From an uncultured Mobiluncus sp. (GTDB lineage: Bacteria > Actinomycetota > Actinomycetes > Actinomycetales > Actinomycetaceae): 64,000 bases of DNA. The position numbers and the translations under genes are program-made. The DNA is taken from contig NZ_CABTWO010000008.1 of the NCBI RefSeq assembly GCF_902488535.1, positions 1 to 64,000 of the forward strand, read 5' to 3'. This document shows, piece after piece, positions 27,549-36,191 of this stretch (its first letter is position 1; each line of letters opens with the position of its first letter). A model generated the notes under the pieces. The model was given only the letters and a program-made list of their open reading frames with translations, was not told the origin of the DNA and made no database searches.

Positions 27549-28922
27549 TTACGCGGCATTCGCCTGCCGTGCCGCGGCCAGACCGCGCTCAATGTCAGCC
27601 AAAATATCCTTGGGGTCTTCAATGCCAATCGACAGCCTGACGGTGCCGGGGGTAATGCCCTGTGCCAGCAGCTCAGCTGTAGTCAGCTGGGCGTGAGTCG
27701 TTGAGGCCGGGTGAATCGCGAGGGAGCGCACGTCTCCGATATTAGCGACATTTGCCAGCAATTCCAGGGAATTGATGAATGCTTTACCGGCTTCCAGACC
27801 GCCTGCCAGGTCAAAGTTCAGCAGGGAACCGCACCCCTTCGGGGTATATTTTTGCGCCAAGGCATAGAAGGGGGAGGAGGGCAGCGATGACCACCGCACT
27901 GTCTCTACTAAGCCACCGCCGACCTGAGACTCCAGAAATTCAGCGATTCGACGAGTGTTGGCAATGTGGCGTTCCATCCGCAAGCTCAACGTATCCACTC
28001 CCAGTCCTACCGCCCATACCGCGAAAGGTGAAGCTACGAAACCGAGGTCGCGCTGGCCTTCTACCCGCGCCTTCAAAATAAACGCCAGGTTCGCGCCCAA
28101 CGCCCCTTGAACACCGAAATCACGGGCATAAACAACGCCGTGATAGGAAGGGTCGGGAGTGTTAAAGCCGGGGAAACGCGGAGCCGCTTTCGCCGCGGCA
28201 TAATCGAAACGGCCGGAATCAACCACGATACCGAGCATGGCTGAACCGTGCCCGCCCAGATACTTGGTGGCGGAGTGCACCACGATATCCGCCCCGAACT
28301 CGATGGGACGGCACAGGTAAGGGGTGGGAACCGTATTGTCGACAACGAGTGGAACCCCGGCTTGGTGCGCAGTTTGAGCCAAGGGCTCCAGGTCCAGCAC
28401 GTCTCCCTGCGGATTAGGCACCAGCTCCCCGTAGTAAGCCGCCGTGTTCGCGTCGGTGCGGGCCGCCCACTGGCTAATGTCACGAGGATTGTCAACAAAA
28501 CGTACCTCGATACCCAGGCGGTCCAAAGTGTGGCCCAACAGGTTGAACGTGCCCCCGTAAATCGAGTTTGAAGCCACCACATTTTGACCTTTCGATGCCA
28601 AAGTCAAAATAGCTAGCGTGATGGCAGCTTGCCCCGACCCGGTGGCAATCGCCCCGACCCCGCCTTCCAGTGCGGCAATCCGGGCTTCTAAAGCATCGTT
28701 GGTGGGGTTGCCCAAGCGAGAATAAATCGGCCCCAGCTCCTGCAAAGCAAAACGGGCAGCCGCCGATTCCACACTCGGGAAGTGAAACGCGTTCGTGGCA
28801 TAAATCGGCACCGTTTGCGTGCCCGTGGTCGGATCGCCAGTGTAGCCGGCATGAATTTGCAGAGTATCGAAGCCCCATTCGGGGTGGTCGACCCAGTTGG
28901 GTCCAATAGTGGTTTTAGACAT
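27549..28922 (-). CDS. metY: O-acetylhomoserine sulfhydrylase
   Basis: PLP enzyme that converts O-acetylhomoserine plus sulfide to homocysteine, pairing with MetX for direct sulfhydrylation. 457 aa of the Cys/Met metabolism family: PIYATNAFHF near the N-terminus, YSRLGNPTND, GSGQAAITLA, and the PLP lysine in HSATKYLGGHGSAMLG. The absence of the short cystathionine-type pattern and the 457-aa length favour MetY over MetB. It is the first gene of the met operon, with AAAGGAAA before the ATG and a structured leader upstream. Confidence 0.93.
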   Translation of the reverse strand: MSKTTIGPNWVDHPEWGFDTLQIHAGYTGDPTTGTQTVPIYATNAFHFPSVESAAARFALQELGPIYSRLGNPTNDALEARIAALEGGVGAIATGSGQAAITLAILTLASKGQNVVASNSIYGGTFNLLGHTLDRLGIEVRFVDNPRDISQWAARTDANTAAYYGELVPNPQGDVLDLEPLAQTAHQAGVPLVVDNTVPTPYLCRPIEFGADIVVHSATKYLGGHGSAMLGIVVDSGRFDYAAAKAAPRFPGFNTPDPSYHGVVYARDFGVQGALGANLAFILKARVEGQRDLGFVASPFAVWAVGLGVDTLSLRMERHIANTRRIAEFLESQVGGGLVETVRWSSLPSSPFYALAQKYTPKGCGSLLNFDLAGGLEAGKAFINSLELLANVANIGDVRSLAIHPASTTHAQLTTAELLAQGITPGTVRLSIGIEDPKDILADIERGLAAARQANAA

Positions 28923-28964
28923 CGTAGTTTCCTTTGCGTGAGTTATGGCTGTACAAACTTGTCC

Positions 28965-29097
28965 CCAAAAGATTTTTGGCTCTGACGGGCACGCAGGAAC
29001 ATGGAGATACGAATGCTCAGTACCGGACGCGGCACTGGACGTTTAGAGGCTGACGTGCACGTCAGCGAGGCATTCGTTTAGTCATGCTGTGATTGTA
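28965..29097 (-). promoter_or_regulatory. met operon promoter and structured leader
   Basis: Minus strand, in order: an extended -10 TGC-TACAAT (hexamer 29092-29097); the seven-codon ORF (29085-29062); palindrome GCTGACGTGCACGTCAGC (29049-29066); hairpin CAGTGCCG-CGTC-CGGTACTG (29018-29037, one wobble); a CGTCAG (28982-28987) able to pair with the palindrome's first arm instead; and CCAAAA-ATC-TTTTGG (28965-28979). These alternatives would suit attenuation; the palindrome could instead be a repressor operator. I do not see a SAM riboswitch core. Confidence 0.4.
29062..29085 (-). CDS. Putative seven-codon leader peptide of the met operon
   Basis: A minus-strand ATG at 29085 lies 6 bases after a TACAAT hexamer, so transcription would start at or next to this codon. 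It encodes MTKRMPR and stop, two of seven codons being Met. The stop codon lies inside an 18-bp perfect palindrome. No ribosome binding site is present. Translation is not shown by the sequence; the call rests on position and codon content. Confidence 0.3.
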   Translation of the reverse strand: MTKRMPR

Positions 29098-29153
29098 GCA
29101 ACCTCAGGACCAAAAAGCTAAACCGGTGTTTCAAGATGTGGAATCGGGCAATT

Positions 29154-30836
29154 CTAGTTGGCGGGAGCTTCCTGATTCGGTGGTGCGGCGCCAGCGGGAG
29201 GGGCAGTGGGAGGTTGGCTCTTTGGGTCGACGTTAGAGAAAGAGGTTTTCGCGCCGAGCAAACCGTTGATGAACATCTGTTTTGCTTGGATACTGGGACC
29301 GCCTTGAGAGTCAGGATAACCAGAGATGACCAGGGCATAAATAAACTCCTGGTTATTGCGCACGAATGTCCCGGCCAGAGAATTCGTAATTCCTAACGTG
29401 CCGGTTTTACCGCGAACCACACCCGCGGCGAGGGTTCCTTGGTAAGTGTGCTCCAAAGTGCCATCTGCCCCCGCAACGGGGACGTTGGCGGCAACAGAGT
29501 GCAGCTCGGGGTGGTCTTTACGCATTGACAACCGCACCACATCCGCAAGGACTCGGGCAGGTATCCGCGTGTTATAGGACAGCCCCGAGCAGCCTTTCAG
29601 TTCAGTTTTGCCCAAGTCCAAGCCCAACTCCCGTAGCGACTCCATAACCGCTGTTCCAGAGGCGGCAAAAGTCGGTTTTGCGTTGCGGTGCAGCGCTACC
29701 AGCCGACCGAGGTTCTCTGCCAAAGTATTATCCGAAATCTTTAACATTTGCCGCTCCACCTGGGCGAGCGGGGCTCCTTGTGCGTAGGCAATCGGGGTCG
29801 GACCGTGACTGGTGGCAACCTCTGTGTTCACTTCCGGTAGGGCAGAGAGCGGGTCGAGGAGTTCTTTCGAGGCCAGTCCCGATTTCCCCACCTCGACTTT
29901 GGCTGGTCCCGCCCCGCCTAAACGGCTCAAGGACTGGGCAAAAGCCTGGCCCGCGACCCCGGCCGCGTCCGGGTAGTATCCCTTATTAGCGTTCGGGTCA
30001 ATCAGCCCGGTATCGATGGCCATGCCTTGAAGGGGACCGACCCAGCGGTCGTCCCCCTTACGCCAAAAAGGAGAGGCTGTTTCAGAGCCAAACCAGGAGG
30101 TGTCCAGCACCAACGTGTAGGGCTTGCCGTTCAGCAGGCTGCCCGCGGGGGATTTGCCTCGAGAGGCTGGTGCTTTGGGAGCAGAGGTTTTCCGTTCCTT
30201 GGTGGGGGAGGGCTGATGACTTGCGCTGGCTTGCTCAGATTCCCCTGGAGTTTGGGAAGAAAGTGCCACTATGGTGTCCGCCGCGAGAGCGTCTAGACCG
30301 GCGTAGCCTTTGATGGAACGCGGGGCGTCCGCTCCCGACCCCAGCAGCACATCCCCGCCGGCGATTAAGTATAGTTTCCGCTTATCGTTGTCCCAGGCCA
30401 CGACCGTGCGGGCCCGCGCTTCCGGGCCGAATTCGTGCAACGCCGCCACCGCGGTGAGCAGTTTTGTCGTAGAAGCGGCAGTCAAGGCGCTTTGAGGTTC
30501 GTAAGAGGCCAGTTCCGCGCCGTCCCGGTCGCCTACCCAAAAGGACAGTTTCGCGTTTGCGAGGCGGTAATCAGCGGCGAACTCACGCACCAGGGCTTTA
30601 TACGTATTGGCGTCGAAGTTAGTGGATTTGGCAAAAAGCGGAATTTCGGCAGGTTCGGGGCTCATGATGGGAGAGTCAGGGAAAGGAACCACTCGCGGCA
30701 GGGGTGCTTTGAAGGTCAGAAACCCCGGCACCAAGTCCGCTCCGTCAGCACCAACATAAGCGCCGCTGAGAACTATGGCACCTGCGATTATTGCTGCGTT
30801 TACGCGTCCTTTGGTGCGCACCGACCCCCCCGTCAC
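29154..30836 (-). CDS. dacB: D-alanyl-D-alanine carboxypeptidase/endopeptidase (PBP4, DacB type)
   Basis: Exported peptidoglycan hydrolase of the S13 family, 560 aa. The N-terminus has a signal-like hydrophobic stretch (residues about 12-32). Active-site motifs: SxxK as STTK at 122-125, SxN as SDN near residue 367 (KISDNTLAENLGR), and KTG near 476 (VRGKTGTLG). A Ser/Pro/Lys-rich insertion around residue 200 and a Pro/Ala-rich tail flank the core. It is divergent from ppa, the same pairing as in mycobacteria. The GTG start used here lacks a clear binding site, so the exact start is uncertain. Confidence 0.92.
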   Translation of the reverse strand: MTGGSVRTKGRVNAAIIAGAIVLSGAYVGADGADLVPGFLTFKAPLPRVVPFPDSPIMSPEPAEIPLFAKSTNFDANTYKALVREFAADYRLANAKLSFWVGDRDGAELASYEPQSALTAASTTKLLTAVAALHEFGPEARARTVVAWDNDKRKLYLIAGGDVLLGSGADAPRSIKGYAGLDALAADTIVALSSQTPGESEQASASHQPSPTKERKTSAPKAPASRGKSPAGSLLNGKPYTLVLDTSWFGSETASPFWRKGDDRWVGPLQGMAIDTGLIDPNANKGYYPDAAGVAGQAFAQSLSRLGGAGPAKVEVGKSGLASKELLDPLSALPEVNTEVATSHGPTPIAYAQGAPLAQVERQMLKISDNTLAENLGRLVALHRNAKPTFAASGTAVMESLRELGLDLGKTELKGCSGLSYNTRIPARVLADVVRLSMRKDHPELHSVAANVPVAGADGTLEHTYQGTLAAGVVRGKTGTLGITNSLAGTFVRNNQEFIYALVISGYPDSQGGPSIQAKQMFINGLLGAKTSFSNVDPKSQPPTAPPAGAAPPNQEAPAN

Positions 30837-30907
30837 ACGGTTCTGTTATCTGGAAACAACCCTATCTAGTATAGAAGATGTCGCTTAGGGGTGCGGGTGT
30901 GGCACAA

Positions 30908-30919
30908 TAGTTTACAGCG
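30908..30919 (+). promoter_or_regulatory. Candidate -10 for a leaderless transcript upstream of ppa
   Basis: TAGTTT (30908-30913) fits TAnnnT and lies 6 bases before an ATG at 30920, the spacing expected when transcription begins at the start codon. No good -35 is visible. Confidence 0.35.
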
Positions 30920-31015
30920 ATGTTCACCAAAGCAGGTGACATCGGTGCAAAGCAACGCCAATCCGGAGACACCGGTGGCACAAAAAGTAAGGATGCCGAA
31001 GAAAATAATGGCTGA
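30920..31015 (+). CDS. Upstream ORF overlapping the ppa start, 31 aa
   Basis: ATG 30920 opens a 31-codon frame (MFTKAGDIGAK... ending EENNG) whose stop codon at 31013-31015 lies just inside ppa, so the two overlap by 8 bases in different frames. ppa itself has no good Shine-Dalgarno sequence, so ribosomes finishing this ORF could restart at ppa. The peptide is hydrophilic with no recognisable domain and may be only a coupling device. It could also be chance. Confidence 0.3.
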   Translation: MFTKAGDIGAKQRQSGDTGGTKSKDAEENNG

Positions 31016-31538
31016 AGATTTTTTGACGTTCAATGTGACCATTGAGATTCCGAAGGGGAACCGAAATAAATACGAAGTCGACCACGAGACCGGTCGTATT
31101 GTTTTGGATCGAATGCTGTTTACCTCAACTCGCTATCCCGATGACTATGGTTTCATCGATGATTCCCTAGGCATGGATGGCGACCCGCTCGATGCCCTGG
31201 TTCTGCTGGAAGAACCAACGTTCCCCGGATGTGTCATCAAGTGCCGGGCGCTGGGGATGTTCCGCATGACTGACGAACACGGCGGCGACGACAAAGTCTT
31301 GTGCGTCCCCGCTACTGACCAGCGAGCCGCATGGCGTACCGAGCTGGAGGATGTTTCGGAGTTCCATCGCCTGGAAGTCCAGCACTTCTTTGAGGTTTAC
31401 AAAGACCTGGAACCCGGCAAGTCCGTGGAAGGGGCTAACTGGGTCGGCCGGGAAGAGGCGGAGAAAGAAATTCACGCCTCATGGAAGCGTTTCCGTGACA
31501 AGGAAGGCCCTGACGCGCATACTTACATTCATCTGTGA
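31008..31538 (+). CDS. ppa: Inorganic pyrophosphatase
   Basis: Family I soluble pyrophosphatase, splitting PPi to two phosphates and driving biosynthetic reactions. 176 aa from ATG 31008, beginning just before the conserved VTIEIPKGNRNKYEVDHETG, followed by the metal-binding DGDPLDALVL signature and DEHGGDDKVLCVP. The frame is open upstream to GTG 30891, but the family starts near MxFxVTIEIPKG, so the later start is preferred. It has a short extra C-terminal tail (DKEGPDAHTYIHL). A 31-codon ORF overlaps its start. Confidence 0.96.
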   Translation: MAEDFLTFNVTIEIPKGNRNKYEVDHETGRIVLDRMLFTSTRYPDDYGFIDDSLGMDGDPLDALVLLEEPTFPGCVIKCRALGMFRMTDEHGGDDKVLCVPATDQRAAWRTELEDVSEFHRLEVQHFFEVYKDLEPGKSVEGANWVGREEAEKEIHASWKRFRDKEGPDAHTYIHL

Positions 31539-31550
31539 ACGAATGGTACT

Positions 31551-31588
31551 TAGACCGGTCAACAGTTCGTTGGCCGGTCTAATGTTTT
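31551..31588. terminator. Bidirectional terminator between ppa and the DUF3499 gene
   Basis: A 13-bp stem, TAGACCGGTCAAC (31551-31563) with GTTGGCCGGTCTA (31569-31581, one wobble), 5-base loop, followed on the plus strand by ATGTTTTAG. It lies between two convergent genes and just ahead of the DUF3499 stop. Confidence 0.65.
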
Positions 31589-32054
31589 AGCTAACTTGTT
31601 TCGGGGGCGGCACCAAAGTTAGATGACCGTGGCGTTTCCCTGGGGTGTCGGGCGTTCCGGGTGCGGTATCGCCCAACCCCGGCTGAGGTTCCCTCCCTAG
31701 GGGACCGCGATAGCCTTCGGGATGCACAGTTTGGCGAGGGGCGGGATTCTGCGCCGCTGCCTTTACCGCGTTAGCCAAAGCCATCAGTTCCTCATCGTTG
31801 GGAGGCGGGGGCGTAAAGGAATTCGTTAAATGGACGACCTCCCAGCCCCGTGGTGCTGTCAGTTTTTCGGCGTGTTCACGGCAAAAATCGTATGCTCCGG
31901 GATTCCGATGGGCGCTGAGTGGGCCAATGATTGCGCTGCGTTCCCGATAGTCAAAAGTCATCGTCGCTACCGCTGGGTTGGGGCAGCTCGGTTTGGAACA
32001 ACGGCGCGTATAAGTCACCTCCCCAGCATACTGCCCCCCAGGGGTCGGGGGCAC
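31587..32054 (-). CDS. DUF3499 family protein
   Basis: 155 aa. The N-terminal part carries the DUF3499 pattern RRCSKPSCPNPAVATMTFDYRERSA, then PGAYDFCREHAEKLTAPRGWEVV. Its Cys/His set (CxxxxC ... CxxH) looks like a small zinc-binding domain. The C-terminal 80 residues are Pro-rich and disordered-looking. Function is unknown; the family is actinobacterial and commonly adjoins a metallopeptidase-like gene, as here (divergent). The start is uncertain between GTG 32054 and GTG 32018. Confidence 0.85.
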   Translation of the reverse strand: MPPTPGGQYAGEVTYTRRCSKPSCPNPAVATMTFDYRERSAIIGPLSAHRNPGAYDFCREHAEKLTAPRGWEVVHLTNSFTPPPPNDEELMALANAVKAAAQNPAPRQTVHPEGYRGPLGREPQPGLGDTAPGTPDTPGKRHGHLTLVPPPKQVS

Positions 32055-32181
32055 TCAGGCTCGCTTGCTGACACCGATTCCGGGCCGGGATAGAGCCGGG
32101 ATTGCGAGCTTAGCTCAGAGTGTTCGCGATTTTTACGGGACATCCTCGACCCGGTTGCCGCCGCGGGATAAGCTAGAGGCG

Positions 32182-32679
32182 ATGAGTGAAAAAGCTGGAA
32201 CCAACCGGGTTCGTGTTTTGGATTTGGGCGGCGAGATTCGCTGGGATGTCAGCAGCGGACCGCGGCTGCGGCGTGCCTATGTGCGCCGTGATCGGCACGG
32301 CCGGGGCAATCGCGGAGTTTTAGTTCCGGCGATGCTGCCACGTTACCGAACTCGTCGGGAAACCTTTGACGAACTGGTCATTCAGGAAGTTCGTTCCCTG
32401 GTGGCAGTCTGCCCGGAACTAGCCACTATCCAGTACGGAGTGGAAGACGTCCCCCCTTCGGACCCGGCACCTTGGGAGAGTGAGTCAGTTGTCCTAGGTC
32501 GAGGATTCGGCGCTGACCCAGGCAAAAGTTTGCCCGCCCAAGTTGTGGTGTATCGCCGTCCCCTAGAGCAGCGCGCCCGCTCCACGGATGATTTGCGTTC
32601 CCTCATTCACGGGGTAGTGTTGGAGGAATCTTCCCAGCTCATCGGCAAACATCCCGAAGATATCGACCCGTATTGGTAA
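32182..32679 (+). CDS. Metallopeptidase-like family protein, active-site variant
   Basis: 165 aa. It resembles the actinobacterial zincin-like family found next to DUF3499: ETFDELVIQEVRSL, YGVEDVPPSDP, QVVVYRRPLEQRA, and a C-terminal helix region LIHGVVLEESSQLIGKHPEDIDPYW-like. Members I recall have HEVVxEQ at that helix; here the Glu after the His is Gly, and there is no HExxH. Peptidase activity is therefore doubtful. I take ATG 32182 because homology starts just after it; an earlier in-frame start exists at 32065 without support. Confidence 0.7.
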   Translation: MSEKAGTNRVRVLDLGGEIRWDVSSGPRLRRAYVRRDRHGRGNRGVLVPAMLPRYRTRRETFDELVIQEVRSLVAVCPELATIQYGVEDVPPSDPAPWESESVVLGRGFGADPGKSLPAQVVVYRRPLEQRARSTDDLRSLIHGVVLEESSQLIGKHPEDIDPYW

Positions 32680-32687
32680 ACAGCGTC

Positions 32688-34022
32688 TCAAATCTGTCCA
32701 CGGCGTTTTAACGAAATGTAGGCATCCGCCAAGTCGGGAGGCAGTTTTTCCGGGGTGGCGTTCAACAAATGGCCCCCTAGCAGAGGCAACAGATTTCCGG
32801 CTTCCTCGTGCTCGTTCAGCTCCGCCATCGCCGCTGCCGCCAGGAAAGCGTCAGCGGGATTGAACTGACCCAGCGATTGCTTGGCATCATCGAGGTTCCA
32901 TTGGCCGGGCAGTTGAGCCAAACGGGTTAGCTCGGGGTCTAAAGAGTTCGCCACCAGGACGTGATGACGGGAGGACAGCGCCTCTACCATCGGCATCAAG
33001 CCGGAACGTTCCGCCCCGCCTTCCAAACCTGTCAAAATCACAACCAAAGAACGTTGCCGCAACCCGGAAAGTAAAGTGTGACTGAGCCCTGACCAGTTCG
33101 CTTCGGTGAGCGAAACCTGCAATTCAGCCAAGGCTTGAGCCATCTCGGTGATGAGTCCGACACCTCGAGCCGGTTGGATATGGAAACGAATCTGATTGTC
33201 GAACGCGATGAGATGTACCCGGTCCCCGGCACTGCCAGCCAATGCCCCGAGCAGCAGAGCCGCCTCCATAGAGGCATCCAGCCGAGGGTATTTATCAAGC
33301 CGCACCGCGGCACTGCGCGAGGAATCCAGGCAGATGATGACGTTGCGGTCGCGTTCAGGGCGCCAAGTTTTTACCACCGGGGTGCGCAGCCGCGCGGAAG
33401 AATGCCACTCGATGTCGCGCACGTCGTCGCCGGGAACGTATTCCCGCAGGGAATCGAACTCTGAACCTTGCCCGCGTTGCATCACCAGGGAGTTGCCCTC
33501 CAAACGGCGTAACGTTTTCAGGCGGGAGGGCAGGTACTTGGCGCTGCGAAACTCCGGCAGGACTTTCACTTCCTGCACGATAGGGGCGGAGAACTGCCGG
33601 GCGCCCAGCCCCAAGGGTCCATAAGAGCGCACAGTGACGGCATCGCTGCGCAAAGTGCCTTTGCGTTGGGGGGTGAAGCTGGCCTGTAAAGTGGTAGAGC
33701 TTTGTGCGTCCAGCACCAAATGTTGCCGGCGTGGCAGGGCTTGGAGCGAGGGCGGCCACGCGTCACGCATCTCGGCCCGGAATTTGCGTTTGGTGGGATT
33801 TTTCACGCTCACGGTGTATGGCGTTTCGGTGCGTTGACGCAGCGTGTGGGGCAGGGAGCGGGTGATCTCCAGGTGGCGGGGACTGGGAGCAGCGACGACG
33901 TCAAACAGCCACACCAGCAGGCACACCAGCAGCCAGAAAAAGGCGCCAGTTTTCCAGTGAGTCAGCAGCACCAGCGGAATACCCAGCGCTATCAAGAACG
34001 CCAGGCGTTTGGAAACCGCCAT
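32688..34022 (-). CDS. DUF58 domain protein with vWA-like fold
   Basis: 444 aa. Two hydrophobic segments near the N-terminus (about 5-43) anchor it, followed by a beta-rich region and the DUF58 core SEFDSLREYVPGDDVRDIEWHSSAR, then a vWA-like metal site DSSRS in VIICLDSSRSAAV. DUF58 proteins regularly accompany MoxR AAA+ ATPases and are thought to be their membrane-bound partners. It is the fourth gene of a minus-strand cluster, 51 bases after moxR-like. The C-terminal ~100 residues are variable. Confidence 0.9.
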   Translation of the reverse strand: MAVSKRLAFLIALGIPLVLLTHWKTGAFFWLLVCLLVWLFDVVAAPSPRHLEITRSLPHTLRQRTETPYTVSVKNPTKRKFRAEMRDAWPPSLQALPRRQHLVLDAQSSTTLQASFTPQRKGTLRSDAVTVRSYGPLGLGARQFSAPIVQEVKVLPEFRSAKYLPSRLKTLRRLEGNSLVMQRGQGSEFDSLREYVPGDDVRDIEWHSSARLRTPVVKTWRPERDRNVIICLDSSRSAAVRLDKYPRLDASMEAALLLGALAGSAGDRVHLIAFDNQIRFHIQPARGVGLITEMAQALAELQVSLTEANWSGLSHTLLSGLRQRSLVVILTGLEGGAERSGLMPMVEALSSRHHVLVANSLDPELTRLAQLPGQWNLDDAKQSLGQFNPADAFLAAAAMAELNEHEEAGNLLPLLGGHLLNATPEKLPPDLADAYISLKRRGQI

Positions 34023-34073
34023 TTTTCGCCTCCCCTGTATCTTTTCGACTGTGGAACCTGGGTTACGCTGCGT

Positions 34074-35033
34074 TTAGCGCGGTACCGGGGTCGTGGCCAG
34101 GACGCTGTCCAGGACGGTCTTGGCGTTGACGCCCTCCATTTCGGCTTCGGGACGCAGCCGCAAACGGTGGCGGAACGTGGGCAACACCAGGGACTTGACG
34201 TCGTCTGGGGTGACGTAATCGCGTCCCGACAACCATGCCCAAGCCCGGGAAGTCGACAGCAGGGCCGTCGCGCCACGCGGCGATACTCCCAACTCCACCT
34301 GCGGTAACACCCGAGTGGCTCGCACTAGGTCGACGATGTAGCCCAGCACCTCACTGCTGGCCTTGACTTCCTTGACAGCCTGGCGAGCCGCCGCGATGTC
34401 CGTCGCGTTGGCCGCCACGTTCACCCCTGCGGCATCAAGGTCGTGAGTGTTGAAACCGCTTAGGTGCAGCTGTAATACCTCCAACTCGGTTTCCCGTGCT
34501 GGCAGGGGCACATCGAGTTTTAGCAAGAACCGGTCGAGTTGAGCTTCGGGAAGGGGATAGGTACCTTCGTATTCCACCGGGTTCTGGGTCGCGATGACCG
34601 TAAACGGTTCTGGCAGAGAACGGCTCACCCCGTCGGTGGTGACTTGGTGTTCCTCCATGGCTTCCAGCAAGGCAGCTTGAGTTTTCGGAGGGGTGCGGTT
34701 GATTTCATCCGCTAGCAGCAAGTTCGTGAAAATGGGACCTTCCCGGAAAGTAAACGAAGACTCTTGGGCATTGAAAATCAGTGAACCGGTCAAGTCGCCG
34801 GGCATCAAATCCGGAGTGAATTGGACCCGCTTGTGGTTCAGGTCCAGCGACTTCGCCAAAGTTCGCACCAGCAGGGTCTTGGCGACACCGGGGACGCCCT
34901 CCAACAGCACGTGCCCTTCCGCCAACAACGCGATAACCAGCCCGGTTACCACCGCATCCTGGCCTTTCACCACCTTGTTGATTTCGGTACGCAACGCGAT
35001 GAGCTTGCGCAAAGTCGGGTCTTGGATATCCAT
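34074..35033 (-). CDS. MoxR family AAA+ ATPase
   Basis: 319 aa. Walker A GVPGVAKT (about residue 42), Walker B LLADEINRTPPKTQAALLEAM, sensor ATQNPVEYEGTYPLPEAQLDRF, and the C-terminal lid with SPRGATALLSTSRAWAWLSGRDYVTPDDVK are all characteristic of MoxR. These ATPases act as chaperones for vWA/DUF58 partners; the client here is unknown. It begins one base before the DUF4350 stop region, so the two are tightly coupled. Confidence 0.95.
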   Translation of the reverse strand: MDIQDPTLRKLIALRTEINKVVKGQDAVVTGLVIALLAEGHVLLEGVPGVAKTLLVRTLAKSLDLNHKRVQFTPDLMPGDLTGSLIFNAQESSFTFREGPIFTNLLLADEINRTPPKTQAALLEAMEEHQVTTDGVSRSLPEPFTVIATQNPVEYEGTYPLPEAQLDRFLLKLDVPLPARETELEVLQLHLSGFNTHDLDAAGVNVAANATDIAAARQAVKEVKASSEVLGYIVDLVRATRVLPQVELGVSPRGATALLSTSRAWAWLSGRDYVTPDDVKSLVLPTFRHRLRLRPEAEMEGVNAKTVLDSVLATTPVPR

Positions 35034-36191
35034 TTAGCTTTCCTTTCGCGGATTTGTTTTGGTGAGTAAGTATAAGTCGTGCAATAGGTTTCCCAGCCCA
35101 CGGTCGGTGACAGGCACCTCACCGTAGAGAAGGTCATAGACCTGAGATTCGTCAACCCCGGTGTATTGCGACACTTCCCGCACCATGACTGGCGGGGTTG
35201 TCGGGGTCGGAATGTGCAAAGCCGTGCCTAGACGTCGGGCGGTGTATTCCCGAGCCTTACGAGCCGCCACTGCCACAGCCCCGGATTTTTCGTACAGGTG
35301 TCCGCGACCGTAAACCGCCTCGGCGCCATGCACCACGACCGGTAACTCTTCGGGAACTACGCGACCCAAGCGGCGCCCTTGTGCCAACGTAAACACGAAT
35401 GCTGCCACGAATAAATACACCAGGGAACTGAGGAAGAAATCGGGAAGGAGGGGCTGAGCCTTACCGTTCTGGTCAACACCCTGCTGGAACGTGGTGCCGT
35501 TGACCCAACCGACCCGCGGGCTGGAACTCAACAGATTCAACAGCAAAGCGGCATTACCGGCCGCGGTGATGGTGTCGTTGCGCGCCAGGCTATCCTCGGA
35601 GAGCAAAGCTAGGCGGAAACCTTCGGGACGTTTAAACGATACATAGGCAAAAGCGTTGTCCTGCAGCGGAAAGCACGCGGCTTCGGGCTGGCGCAGAGGG
35701 CGGAGCGAGCCACGGCTGGAAGAAATGGTGCGGGCTGCCTTTGCGCCGGGGAAATCACATTGAGCCTTGATTTCCTTGGGAGATCCCGCGGGTACGGATT
35801 GTACGTAGGGGTCGAAACGTTTTCCTTGCGCCAAAGTTCCTATAATCAACAGATTTGTGGGAGTGTGCAGGATTTTCCGCAGGGTGGCATCGTCGATTTG
35901 GTTGGTATTGGTGATGACTACAGTGTCCTTGGAGCTGTAGGACTCGAGGTCACGCACCGAATACAGGTCACTGACCAGCACACCTTGGTGGCGCAGTACT
36001 TCGGCCAGAGCCATCGTCCCGCTGCCCTTCGGATTGCGGATCGAGAGATTGACATCATCGGTAGGCGCGCGCAGCACAGCGCTGAGAAAGGAAAAAACTG
36101 CCAGCAATACCAGACCGCCGATAACCCAGCGACCCCGAAAAATCGCTTCCGAGATACGCGGGGTGGCTGTAGGCGGGGTCGCGCTACTCAT
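35034..36191 (-). CDS. DUF4350 domain membrane protein
   Basis: 385 aa with hydrophobic segments near residues 24-40 and about 248-267. Between them is an extracytoplasmic DUF4350 region, starting NPKGSGTMALAEVLRHQGVLVS with a GATase-like fold by family knowledge. The C-terminal ~115 residues are cytosolic. Function is unknown. The start codon overlaps the stop of the preceding DUF4129 gene by one base, and moxR-like follows directly, so this is an operon core. Confidence 0.85.
   Translation of the reverse strand: MSSATPPTATPRISEAIFRGRWVIGGLVLLAVFSFLSAVLRAPTDDVNLSIRNPKGSGTMALAEVLRHQGVLVSDLYSVRDLESYSSKDTVVITNTNQIDDATLRKILHTPTNLLIIGTLAQGKRFDPYVQSVPAGSPKEIKAQCDFPGAKAARTISSSRGSLRPLRQPEAACFPLQDNAFAYVSFKRPEGFRLALLSEDSLARNDTITAAGNAALLLNLLSSSPRVGWVNGTTFQQGVDQNGKAQPLLPDFFLSSLVYLFVAAFVFTLAQGRRLGRVVPEELPVVVHGAEAVYGRGHLYEKSGAVAVAARKAREYTARRLGTALHIPTPTTPPVMVREVSQYTGVDESQVYDLLYGEVPVTDRGLGNLLHDLYLLTKTNPRKES

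Noticed and set aside
28965..29097. SAM riboswitch upstream of metY
   Set aside because: I looked for the conserved SAM-I and SAM-IV cores and did not see them; the pairing elements present do not match.
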